Assembly: GCA_049999805.1 (NCBI GenBank)
Contig: JBNGIO010006382.1
Span: 96,234-160,233 of the forward strand
Direction of reading: 5' to 3'
Length of the DNA stretch: 64,000 bases
Source: Folioceros fuciformis
Lineage: Eukaryota; Anthocerotophyta; Anthocerotopsida; Anthocerotales
The position numbers and the translations under genes were made by a program. Below, piece after piece: positions 37,472-49,104 of this stretch. The notes below the pieces were generated by a model. That model saw nothing but the letters and a program-made list of their open reading frames with translations, made no database searches and was not told where the DNA came from. Position 1 is the first letter of the stretch; the number at the start of each line of letters is the position of its first letter.

Positions 37472-38146
37472 ATGGCAGGGTCTACAACATCCCGCACATC
37501 AGCCGTCGCCGTCCTGCTGGCGCTGCTTTCCCTCGCGTCAGCTGTGGAATCGAACCCGCACTCGCACTCGCACTCGCACTCGCATTCTCACTCGCGGAAG
37601 AATCAGCACTCGTGGAAGCAGTACAGCAAGCCTGTCCGGCGGGAGGAGAAATTCGTAACCCTGAACTTCTTCCTCCATGACAACCTGCTGGTGCCAAACA
37701 CCAGCGCCTTCTTCATCGTGCCGCCGCTGGACGGCAAGATCCCCCGGGAGTTCGTCGGCAACAGCTTCTTCGGCGGTGTGGTGGTGGCCGATGACTCCGT
37801 CACCGTGGAGGCCGATCCGGCCTCCCTGGAGATCGGGCGAAGCAAGGGGATATACATATGGGACACCAACAACGACGCCAGCCCGTCCACGGAGCTGGTG
37901 ATCACGATCGTGTGGAACGAAGCCGCGGGCTTCGCACCCCGCAGCACCCTCAGCATACGCGGCTACAACCCGATCACCAGCACACTGGGAGAGGCCGCAC
38001 CGGTGCGGGAGAGTGCCGTGGTCGGGGGCACAGGTGAATTCAGACTGGCTCGTGGCTGGGTCGACTACCAGCTTGCATCGGTCTCGGGTTTCAACTACGG
38101 CGCGGTTGTTAACTTCACAGCCTTCGTTTGGTATTGGGGTCCGTAG
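37472..38146 (+). CDS. Dirigent protein, secreted
   Basis: Dirigent proteins are secreted beta-barrel proteins that steer radical coupling in lignan and related phenolic synthesis. The single exon encodes 224 residues. A signal peptide is clear (hydrophobic AVAVLLALLSLASA, cleavage near residue 24). An unusual His-Ser repeat follows at about residues 29-40. The dirigent domain starts with VTLNFFLHDNLLVPNTSAFFI and includes FVGNSFFGGVVVADDSVT, KGIYIWDTNND, a GGTGEFRLARGW motif near residue 188 and the ending NFTAFVWYWGP. An NFT sequon near the C-terminus could be glycosylated. The chosen ATG directly precedes the signal peptide. Substrate unknown. Confidence 0.88.
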   Translation: MAGSTTSRTSAVAVLLALLSLASAVESNPHSHSHSHSHSHSRKNQHSWKQYSKPVRREEKFVTLNFFLHDNLLVPNTSAFFIVPPLDGKIPREFVGNSFFGGVVVADDSVTVEADPASLEIGRSKGIYIWDTNNDASPSTELVITIVWNEAAGFAPRSTLSIRGYNPITSTLGEAAPVRESAVVGGTGEFRLARGWVDYQLASVSGFNYGAVVNFTAFVWYWGP

Positions 38147-38513
38147 CATACCCCCGTTACCCGCGGCTCGATGTGTCTGTTTTCGTGGCTGCTTTTGGCT
38201 CCATAATTTGACGGGGGATGTACGTTTTGTGATGCTCCGGTGTCTCGTCTCGACCCCTGAACGAGGACCGGCTGTCGACCACTAATTCTAAACGTTTTCA
38301 ATCAATTTTCAAAAGGGCTTTTTATCGGTATTCAATCTTCGTTCTTAATTTTTTCTGGTTTCATAATCCAATCTGTGAAAAGAATGGAAGATTGAAGGAT
38401 ATCTATACGAATATAAAAATTTCAATCAATTTACATAATAAGTGGAAACCTATCTACAACTTAAAGAATGGAAAAGTAACGCCCCCTTCCTAACGTAGAG
38501 TAAAAGGAAGCAA

Positions 38514-39150
38514 TGGCCTCGAATCTTGTCTATTCACTTCGTAGTGCTACATTTACAAATCACTCACTCCCTCTCACACTACTCAGCACTAGGCTCTAAG
38601 TAGTCCGCCGTCTACTGTGGCCTCGAATCTTGTCTATTCACTTCGTAGTGCTACATTTACAAATCACTCACTCCCTCTCACACTACTCAGCACTAGGCTC
38701 TAAGTAGTCCGCCGTCTACTGTCTACTGACGACTCGATCCAAGTAGTCCCCCGCATATTGACGACTCACTACAAGTAGTCCCCTGTCTATTGACGACTCG
38801 CTACAAGTAGTCCGCCGTCTATTGACAACTCGCAGACCACCTCCTCTAGGTGCTGCTCTTTATTCAAGATACTTACAAAAGAGTCTATTCACTCCCTAGT
38901 GCTCCACTTACAAATCACTCACTCCCTCTCACACGACTCAGCACTAGGTTCCAAGTAGTCCGCCATCTTACTGACGACTCGCTCGAAGTAGTCCACCGTC
39001 TACGGACGACTCGAAGACCACACGACTCAGCACTAGGTTCCAAGTAGTCCGCCGTCTTACTGACGACTCGCTCCAAGTAGTCCACCGTCTACTGACGACT
39101 CGAAGACCACCTCCTCTAGGTGTTGCTCTTTATTCAAGATACTTACAAAA
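38514..39150. repeat. Tandem repeats: 104-bp duplication plus about 33-bp AAGTAGTCC units
   Basis: The segment starting TGGCCTCGAATCTTG at 38514 is repeated at 38618 (104-bp period). From about 38700 to 39110, units containing GACGACTCG and AAGTAGTCC(G/C)CC recur roughly every 33 bp. A longer block (CACCTCCTCTAGGTG with CTTTATTCAAGATACTTACAAAAG) occurs twice (about 38837 and 39107). Confidence 0.85.
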
Positions 39151-39832
39151 GAGTCCAGTGATCTACGTCCCACTGGCTATTGCCCCTAGACTCAATCTGA
39201 CAAGCCTTCCACAGCTATGTCTCAAGGCTAGACTTCTCACTGTTTACCTCTCTCTATATCTTTGTGACTGTTCTCAAAGCTTTAGAACTAGCCTATTTAT
39301 AATATTCCATAGCTAAGCCACTGCTACAGTTGGGAATAATATACACCACTCATCTCCCCATACACCACTCATTAGTAGTGATTACAACTTATTGAGAGGT
39401 AGGCCTCTTATTATTCCACATCATGATATTTTGGGATAATAAGTAGTTTTTAAAAATTCCACATCATGATATTTTGAGAACATTAGGTAGTTTTTGAAAA
39501 TAATATTCGTAGAAGAGAGTATATCTTTTTGCCTTTGGCCCTAATGGGGTTGTTCCTCCAATATGTAGAGTAGATGAGACTTTCCATTTCTTTTTCAATC
39601 ATAGAAAATACCCTTCCTTCGTAACAAGTTTTGCTTGGAACACACATCTTGTTTCTAAAGGGAGAGAGAAATATATCTGTTTCTACATCAAAATAGCTTT
39701 AGATTTAACTTTCACCTTTTTATTTTTAAATTTCATCTTATTTCACTTATGCCATTACTCTGAACGGCGTATACTTATCAATTATTGTTGTTAGCAGGGC
39801 GCTCAGAAAGCTAAAAGTTCTTCCTCGCTTAG

Positions 39833-41413
<1,581 letters not shown>

Positions 41414-41892
41414 CGGACGCTCTTCCCTTGAGAAATCTGACGTACTTTCCGTCTGCATTTCAGGGATGTAGTTTATTGCAGGACCTGTTCCATTCAGGTC
41501 TGGGGCCGCTAGCATGTGCTCGCCTATCGATCTGCGTGTGCTGTGTTATCAGTGCACACCGCACCACTGCCTTGCCCTTTCTGCCCATGTGGAGAAGCCT
41601 TAATGTGGAGACACATGTCTGGGCTGGCATGTGCCTCGCAGATCGATGGCACTGCGCCTCGGAGGGTGCAGCTCACCTCTGCTATGCCCGTTGCAGTCCG
41701 CGTCATTTTTACCGATCTCCGTGGCAACCTTCTAGGCGGTTGTCGTGTGGTTTGGATGAGATCGGTATTCTTCCAAGTTTTGTTCCAAAGGTGGAAACCG
41801 AAGTGGTTTATACGCCTAATTCCAGTGCACTTCTGATTTCCAAGCCCGAGTACGTCGTGTAGAGTACGTACTGTGGCAATGCGATGGAGTAT
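41414..41892. other. Convergent spacer RPL3 / ECI
   Basis: Likely 3' UTRs of both genes; no further coding sequence recognised. Confidence 0.5.
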
Positions 41893-42781
41893 TTACAACT
41901 TTGTATTCAGACCTGCGGGACCAGCATCATCTCTTTCCAGGTTGTCCACAACTTCTCTGTGCATCTCCAACCTCAGTGACAAGTACAAAGAAGAACTCCA
42001 TCCTCTGCTTGCCAGCGCTTCGGCCTCTCTCAAGGCCCCCGCTGTAGTATCGAGCGAATTGTTGAAAGCACCGTCGACTATCCCAGCTTGTAGAGCCATG
42101 TCCGCTGTGTACTTTTTCTGCGTAGTAAACAATAGAAAACCTGTTTAGTTCGACACGCTGCTCCACTGGCACTGGCAGTGTGCAGTGGGGCCCCAGATCT
42201 GTGATGTGAGGTGCAATAATGCGCTCGGGTTGGTCACAGCAGACGAAACCATTGCAAACGCTAAACATTGCAGGACAAAAAAACATTCTCACCCCGGAGA
42301 GGATTGCATCCCTGAGTACACTCGGGCACAGCTTCCGCCTCATGAGCAGCATAGGGCCGCGCGGAATAGGAATGTCCACATCCACTTCACTCATGTAAAA
42401 GAATCCCCGATCCCTCCGCATGTAGCGATAATCGTGTGCCATAGCCAACAGCGCTCCTCCAGCGCACGTATGTCCACACAAAGCCGCCACCGTCGGCATG
42501 CTTAGATTCATAAACGCCGCCAGCAGCCGGTTGAGGCACCGTGCAAGCGCCGTCTTTCGCGTATCATCCGTCCCCCACTCCAGATCCAAACCATTGCAGA
42601 AATACCTTCCCTCGTTCACAGTCACCAGCGCTGCCGCAGCCTCCTCCCGGGCAGCCTTCACCGGCTCCAAAGCATCAAGAATTTCCTGCACGGAGCCCGG
42701 ATTCAGCCTGTGCTCTCCCTCTCCCAGCAGCGTGAGAATCCACACTCGCCCGCGCCGTTCCAAGCTGCACATCGAGGCCAT
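41893..42781 (-). CDS. ECI1: Enoyl-CoA delta isomerase, peroxisomal (ECI1-like)
   Basis: Crotonase-fold enzyme that shifts double bonds of unsaturated enoyl-CoAs during peroxisomal beta-oxidation. Exons 42781-42293 and 42117-41893 (phase 0) encode 237 residues; Arabidopsis ECI1 is about 240. Landmarks are MCSLERRGRVWILTL near the start, GEHRLNP, YFCNGLDLEW (substrate loop), PTVAALCGHTCAGGALLAMAHDY (oxyanion region), MRRDRGFFYMSEVD and, in exon 2, ADMALQAGIVDGAF. The C-terminus NTKL resembles a type 1 peroxisomal signal (SKL-like), so peroxisomal import is likely but not certain. It is divergent from the GIF gene. Confidence 0.9.
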
Positions 42782-43514
42782 GCCGGCCAGGAACTCGATA
42801 CCACCTCCTTCTTCTTCCTGCGATCACATGCCGATCGCCACGAATTGCAGAGTCCGCACTCCACACTGATATTACAGGATTTGCGAACATCCGGTCGTAT
42901 CGCGGAATCGACTGACCGGGATCGGGATCCGGCGGAGGAAGCCTCGACGAATGCACGCCGTTTAACGGACGTTAATCCCCGTTCCGTTTATGGGAGTAGG
43001 GCCCGTTGCGCCTGGTGGGACCGTGATTGAAGCGAGTAAACTCTCTCTTCTGCGCGGGTCTGGCGGCCGGGCTAGACGTCTCTGGCAGGCGCTGGCGCAG
43101 GCTTGAGCGTTTCCGGGCGTGTCTAGCCCGGTCGCTCACTGCTCTCTTGCAAGCGTTCTCCTCTCCCGCTCCTGTCTCTGTCTGTCCCGCTCCCGCTGCT
43201 GCTCCATTTCGTGCCTCCATCTCCGTCCTCTTCCGCGTCCGTCTTTCAATTTTTTGCTGCTAGCTTTGGCGCTCCCTCCTCGCGCGCCTGCGTCTGGGAG
43301 CTTCTCACGGCAAAGCGTGGGGCACGGACCTGCTCGAGGGAGAGAGGAGGAGGTGGAGGAGAAGGAGGAAGAAGAGGAGTAGAGGAGCAGGACGAGCAAG
43401 AGCGGCGGTGGTGGCGGGTTGTGCGGAAGCTTCCGAGCAGGCGCCGACGGGGAAGATGAGCTTTTAGAGCAGCGGCGGCTCGCCGGTGGAGCAGCAAATA
43501 AGCATTGGAGCACC
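42782..43514. promoter_or_regulatory. Shared divergent promoter region ECI / GIF
   Basis: 733 bp between two divergent start codons. The right half is GC-, CT- and GA-rich (a GGAGGAGG run near 43345-43380) and looks like a 5' UTR of GIF. No specific element can be assigned. Confidence 0.45.
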
Positions 43515-45005
43515 ATGGCGTACTCGGGGGGTCCCATCACCACGGAGAGCATTCAAAAGGTTGCTCTGAACCATAGCGGGGCTGGCGGGAATTTGTTTCA
43601 TCGTCTGTCTGTCTGCGTGCGGTTGGGGTGTTCGCTAGTGTGGGGCTTTAGGATTGTGGAAATATTCTGGTGGGCATGGAGTTGCAGTTTGCGTGTGCAG
43701 CTCCGTCCTTGTGGGACGTGGAGAGCAACGTGGAGTGAAATCCTGTGGAGTCTGGCTTTTGAGAGAGGGAATTGCAGGAGATGGAGGAGAGGGAGGAGTG
43801 TTGCGGTGTGAAATTTGTGGCGACTGCTGGAGAGGTTCGCGGGGCAATAGCGCCATTGTGGCTGTGAATTGCTGTGACGGCCGACTGGTTTGGCTCGCGC
43901 GGAATTGTTTTTGGATTCTGTGCTGTACTAGTCAAGGGCTGTGCTGCCGAGTTTCTTGTACTGAAAACCTAATGTTTGACGGTCAAGCTCAGCTAAGCTC
44001 TCAAGGTGTGTCCGTGTCTGCCTCTGGCAAGCCAGGTCCGATTCTTGTCAGAGTTCCTCCGTATCATTTTTTAGGACACAGATGTGCCGACATTAAGAAA
44101 ATCTTCTGTTTACTTACGGTGGGGTGGTTTTCGCTGGTTGCAGTATCTGGACGAGAATAAGCAGCTGATTCTTGCTATCCTGGACAACCAGAATCTTGGG
44201 AAGCTGAACGAGTGTGCATCGTGAGTCTTGTTGCTTCTACTTCGTTGTCTTGAGGATGTATGCAGGAACGTAAGACTGTTGTGTGACGAGGAGAGGCTCT
44301 GATGTTGAGGGACTTACCTGTTGCGCATCCACAGGTACCAGGCCAAGTTACAGCAGAATCTCATGTATTTGGCAGCAATAGCTGATGCACAACCGCAAGC
44401 ACCTCAAACGTCAGCTCAGGTGAGGAACATGTACTTGCAGCCGTTATACTTGACTTTCTCCTGCAGGGGTCATCATGTAATTTCACTTCTTGAGCGTTGC
44501 CTGTTCCGTGCAGGGTCCTGGGGCGGCTGCAGTCCAACAAGGGCAGTACCTCCAGCAACAGCAGCAGCAGCAGCAGCAGCAGCACATGGCCCAGCATCCA
44601 GGCCTGCTTCAGCAAGGCCAACGCAACCCAGCCCAATATATGCAGCAGCAGCAGTCACATGCGGCTCATCAACAGCAGCAAGGAATGCACGGGGGACAGC
44701 AAGGCATGGTGCCAGGAGGCACCAACGCCATGCCCCACATGATGTCCACGGACCCTTCACTTGGCGGCAACGGGACCACGTCCTCCGCCGGTGGCTTCCC
44801 TGACTACGGCCACGGCGTGAAGGCAGGACCTGGCTCGAGGGAGGGCCTCCAATCTGGAATGGGCATACAGCATGTAGAGATGCGAAGCAGCGGGGGCCCG
44901 AGCTCAGAGCACATGGGGGTGGCTGGTAGCATGGGCCAGGGGCACGCCCGAGACGACTCCGAGCCTTCCTATTTGAAGGCCTCAGATGAAGACGGCAGCA
45001 CATAG
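43515..45005 (+). CDS. GIF: GRF-interacting factor (SSXT/AN3-type coactivator)
   Basis: Nuclear coactivator that partners GROWTH-REGULATING FACTOR proteins and recruits SWI/SNF remodellers to promote cell proliferation. Exons 43515-43559, 44144-44220, 44335-44419 and 44514-45005 join in phase to give 232 residues. The SNH/SSXT domain spans the first three exons: TTESIQK, YLDENKQLILAILDNQNLGKLNECAS and YQAKLQQNLMYLAAIADAQPQ. The last exon is a Gln/Gly/Met-rich QG domain with an almost pure run of ten Gln encoded by CAG repeats (about 44553-44583). Intron 1 is long (584 bp) for this window and may carry regulatory sequence. Confidence 0.93.
44553..44583 (+). repeat. CAG trinucleotide repeat in the GIF coding sequence
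   Basis: About ten consecutive CAG codons encoding polyglutamine in exon 4 of GIF. Confidence 0.9.
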
Positions 45006-45646
45006 AGACATCCCAGAGCGTGCGAAGCAAATGGTGTATGTCCTGCTCTTCTGTTAGTTGCCCGGTGGTTTGCGGATTCGAATGTAGTGAGTTATCTAGC
45101 TAGGAAGGAAGTGACTAAACACAGCTGCCTTGGCAGCCCAACCTCCAGTTTTTCCTCTCGCCCCCTTTTTGTCCTTTTGCTGTTGAGGTTGTCGGACACA
45201 TTTCCTTACTACAGTACTTCCGTATATAGTTGGAATAGGTGAATACATGTGAATACCCAGGTAGGTACATCCATACATATATAACATATGTGCGTAGATT
45301 CCTTCTTTTTATTTCGGTTCTTACTCCTTTTTGGTTCAGAGAGCGCTGTGGGTACCACCATTCGTTTCCTTCTCCACGGGACAGGAGGGTGGCAAGGGAA
45401 CCAGGGTTTTCGGACTACTGTACCGTGTTTGCCTGAGGGCCTGCTACGTCCCTTGGTTTCCTGCACTCTACGTGTAACAGCTCAGAACAGAGCTTGAGCT
45501 CACCGTCTCTTTGTACGGGATGCATGTTTGTGGATTTTGTGATGGATACGACGCAGACAAATTTGATGAGGTGCAAGAGTCGGGGGCAGGTGCATGATCT
45601 GGAGCGCTGGGGTTGGTGGGTTCTGTAGAAGCTGAGAAGAGCGGCC
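45006..45646. other. Spacer between GIF and the XS-PWWP gene
   Basis: Probably the 3' UTR of GIF and the promoter of the next gene. No further coding sequence recognised. Confidence 0.4.
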
Positions 45647-48600
45647 ATGGATGCAGAGGGGCAGGAGGTGGAGTCAGCAGGGGGCGAGAGCTGCGTACTG
45701 GGAGGAGGAGGAGGAGGGAGCGGGAGGGCCGAGGGTGATGGTGAGTATGGACGGCAGGAGGAGGAGGAGGAGCTGGTGTACCCCTGGGTGGGCCTTCTGG
45801 GCAAGGCAGGCGGGTCTGTTGGGGAGGCGGCTGTAAGGGCTACCTTCTCTGAGTTCAACCCCAAGCGGGTGGTGGTGTTCGAGGGCGATGGCCGGGAGGC
45901 GGGATCGGCTGTGGCGGCTCTGCTCTTCGACAAGAGCCTAGAGGGGTATCAAGACGGTTTCGCGTTCGAGAGGTGTTTTCTGGACAAGGGACGGCATAGG
46001 AAGGCGTGGGGCAGGGCTGCTGGCCGCGGGGCTGGCGGGGCAGGGGAGGATGGATCCCGCTCTGGCAGCTTCTATGGGTGGCTGGCGGGGCGGGAGGACT
46101 TCTACAAAGGGGATGAGGTGGGCAACTTCCTTTTCCAGCATGGCGAGCTCAAGTCCGTGGCTATGGTGGCGGAGGAGCAGCAGGCCAAATACGAGCGGCG
46201 GCTGGAGTTTTTGAGCCTCGCCAGTGCCAAGAAGCAGGAGAGCATGGCGCAAGAAGTGGAAAAATTGCGAGCCCTGGAGGCCGATCTGGAGCGGAAGAAT
46301 GAGGAGCTGCGGGGGCTCAGGGCGGACTCGGCTCGGCAGGTGCTGCGGGCCACTCAGAGCCTGGAGGCGGAGCTGGAGAGCGCTAGGTTGGAATTGGAAA
46401 AGCGGGACGCGGAGCTGGGAGCTGTGAGGGCGGAATTGGCTGCTGCGAAGGCCGGGCTTGCGGGTTTGGGAGGCGAGAAGAGGGAGGAGGAGGTGGGGGC
46501 GGAGCTGGAGAAGAGGACTGCCGAGATTGAGGATTCCGAGAGGCGGATACAGGGGGCTCTGGCTGCGCAGGTGCTGCAGGCGGAATTGGAGAAGCGGAAT
46601 GAGGAGCTTCGGGCTGTGAGGGCAGAGTTGGGCAGGAGGGAGGAGGAGGTGGGGGCTCTGAGAGCTGAATCTGCCAGGCACGTGTTGCAAGCGACGCAAG
46701 CTTTGGAGGGGGAGTTGGAGAAGCGGAATGCTCAGCTGGGAGCTGTCACGGGCGAGTTGGAGAGGACCTGCGCGGAGCTGGGAGCTGTGAAGGCAGGGAT
46801 GGAGAAACGGGGGGAGGAGTTGCGCGCTCTTAGGGCGGATTCTGCCAGGCAGGTGCTACAGGCGACGCAGGCGCTGGAGGCTGAGCTGGAGAAAAGGAAT
46901 GCCCAGCTGCGGGTTGTGGAGGCGGATTTAGCCAGCCAGGGTTTGGAGACTAGTCGGTACAAGGAAGCCACGGAGGCCTTGGAGGCAGAGTTGGGAAGGA
47001 GGAGTGGCAATTTGCGATTCTTGCAAGCGGAGGTTGGAGATTTGAAGATGATGTGGGGAAGTTTTAAGGAGAACTTCGTCGGTGAGGTTTTGAGGGCAAT
47101 CGAGGCTGCCAGAGCAGATTTTGAGAGGAAGAGGGAGGAGCTGGTGGCCTTGGTTGCTGGGTATGGTGTTCGAGGGAGGCTGGCAGAGGAGATGAGGAGT
47201 AATGAGGTGGTGGGAGGTGTGAAAGCGCAGGTGCGGCAGGAATCGCATAACTTAGATGCAGAGGGGGGGAGGAGCATGGAGGAAGAGTTGCAGGCGTCGC
47301 AGTCTTCGGAAGCAGAGATTCAGAAAGGGAATGTAGAAACGTCCGCTTCGAGGGCAGAGAGCTCGAGTCAGAGTATGCGAAAGGTGCAGAGTCTGGAGGC
47401 GGAGTTGGAGAAGAAGAATCGGGAGTTGTTTGCTCTCAAGGCAGAATATGCGAGGCAGATTGTGCAGGCGACGCAGGAGTCGCAGAAGGAAGCGGAGCAA
47501 TTGCGGCAAGAGCTGAAGAAGCGGAATGTAGAGGCTGGGGCTGGAACCCATCCTTCTGCTGACGGAAGTGCAGAGACGCTGCAGGCCCTGAATGAGCGAG
47601 CGGATCTGGTGTGGGCCATAGAATCGCTGAAGGAGATTGTGGAGAGGATGAGGGAGGAGAAGGAGGGCCTGAGCCTGCAGCTGGAGGAGTCTGTCAAGGC
47701 ACGCGTTGAACAGCAGGTTCAATTGGAGAAGATGAGGGCGGAGCTGGAATGTAAGATAGAAGAAGTGCAGGATACTGCTAGAGCTTCGGTGAAACAATCG
47801 TTTGAATTTGCCTTGATTCAAAGCAACCATGGCAAGCAGCTCAGGGATCTCGGGGAGAGGTTGGCTGACAAGACACGAGCGTTAGAGTCTATGACTCGTC
47901 AGAAACAAGACCTGCACGACCGGATGGGGCTGCAGAGCGAGGCTCAGTCTTCGTCTGTGCAAGAATTCTACCTTGAAGTTATGGTTTGGGCCAAGGAGCT
48001 GGCCGACCGGCATAATGTTATCAACAGTCTGCATGAGACCTTGGAAGCGAAGGAACAGGAGGCTGCTGCCTTGAGGGCAGACGTAGAGAGGAGCCATAAG
48101 GAGTTTTCTAGGGGCATGTTGAAGAGTGTGGAGGCTTCTCCACCAAGAGCTGACAATCTGGTGTTACCACCCAAGCAGGACAACCGTCGGCCGGAAAGAG
48201 CACGGCAGAAGACAGTGGCGCAGGCTGGGCCCGTTGTGACAAACACCAGACAGAGTGAACGCAGAAAAGTTGGCAGTCGACCTTCTAGATGTGGTAAACC
48301 TCGCACCTGTGGTGTTGTCGGAGTTGAAGGGGAACTCCGTCTGTCGCTCAATTTCATTGCTTCTCAGCGCGGGCCCGTCTAATCTCACGATACATCTCGT
48401 ACGGTGTTCCTGACAACTGGTTGCGTTGTTGCCCTTGGCAGCGAGGAAGTCTCAAAGCAAAGACCGAAACCACCGCTGGGAAGAAGATGACGACGACGAC
48501 GGCGAGGACGACGAGGATGACTATCGTGCTAAGAAGGCCAGGAGAAGTGTCTCGATCGCAGGGCTACCTCTGACACTCCAGTGGAATGTGGGGGAGTTAG

Positions 48601-49104
48601 TGTTTCTGGAGTCGGAGGACGTACACAAGTGGCCTGCTGTGGTAGGCAGCGCATCCAGATAACTCTTTGGGCATGTGAGCTTCCTGTCTCGCTCTAGCGC
48701 ACAATCTGACACTTCTTGGAGCTGTGATACTTCATCTCAGGTTCAGCAGCGTGGTGAGAATGAGCCGCAACAACCTGGCAAGGTGCCTGTCCGAATGTGT
48801 GGGTCAGAGGAAACGTAAGATGCTAAGATTCGGCCGCTCGTTGCGCTCGAGGTGCTGCTGCTTGTGCCTGAACTGTCGACCGTGTCTGTGTGTCAGGATT
48901 GTTGTGGACGAAGAATTACTGGGCAAGTTCACCGCAAACGATCGCCTCCTGCTGCCCAACGCAGTGCAGTCTGATCCCAAGTTCAAGGTTGCAGTCGACC
49001 AAGCTTGTGCTCTCTGGGACCAACAGCAGGAACAGATCCGTTCTCGACGCAATCAGAACCTGGCAACTAAACGGAACCAGTCACCCGCGAAGCCGAGAGG
49101 CTAG
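45647..49104 (+). CDS. XS domain - long coiled coil - PWWP domain protein (predicted fusion)
   Basis: Exons 45647-48293, 48442-48641, 48741-48814 and 48897-49104 join in phase to give 1042 residues. After a Gly/Glu-rich head, residues about 44-172 match the XS domain of SGS3/FDM silencing proteins: YPWVGLL, FNPKRVVVF, a GSAVAALLFDKSLEGYQDGFAFERCF segment, YGWLAGREDFY and HGELKSV. Residues about 175-845 are a Glu/Arg/Ala/Leu coiled coil with internal repeats (ADSARQVLQATQALEAELEKRN). Exon 2 adds a polyacidic stretch (about 895-909), a basic KKARR and a PWWP-type domain (about 930-1010): WNVGELVFLESEDVHKWPAVV, VRMCGSEETIVVDEELLGKF, then DPKFKVAVDQA. There is no zf-XS or XH domain. Without splicing, the first frame would run to 48382 and end in unrelated residues. 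An RNA-guided chromatin role is inferred from the domains. Confidence 0.75.

Noticed and set aside
37538-38149. 203-codon open frame on the minus strand
   Set aside because: Antisense to the dirigent gene, which has a signal peptide and family motifs.
45938-47830. Several long minus-strand open frames (up to 253 codons)
   Set aside because: Leu/Pro/Gln-rich mirrors of the repetitive Glu/Ala/Arg coiled coil on the plus strand.
48294-48382. Readthrough C-terminus of the XS protein ending at 48382
   Set aside because: These residues follow an in-phase GT donor at 48294 and show no similarity, while the spliced exons downstream encode a conserved-looking PWWP domain. Kept only as an alternative isoform.
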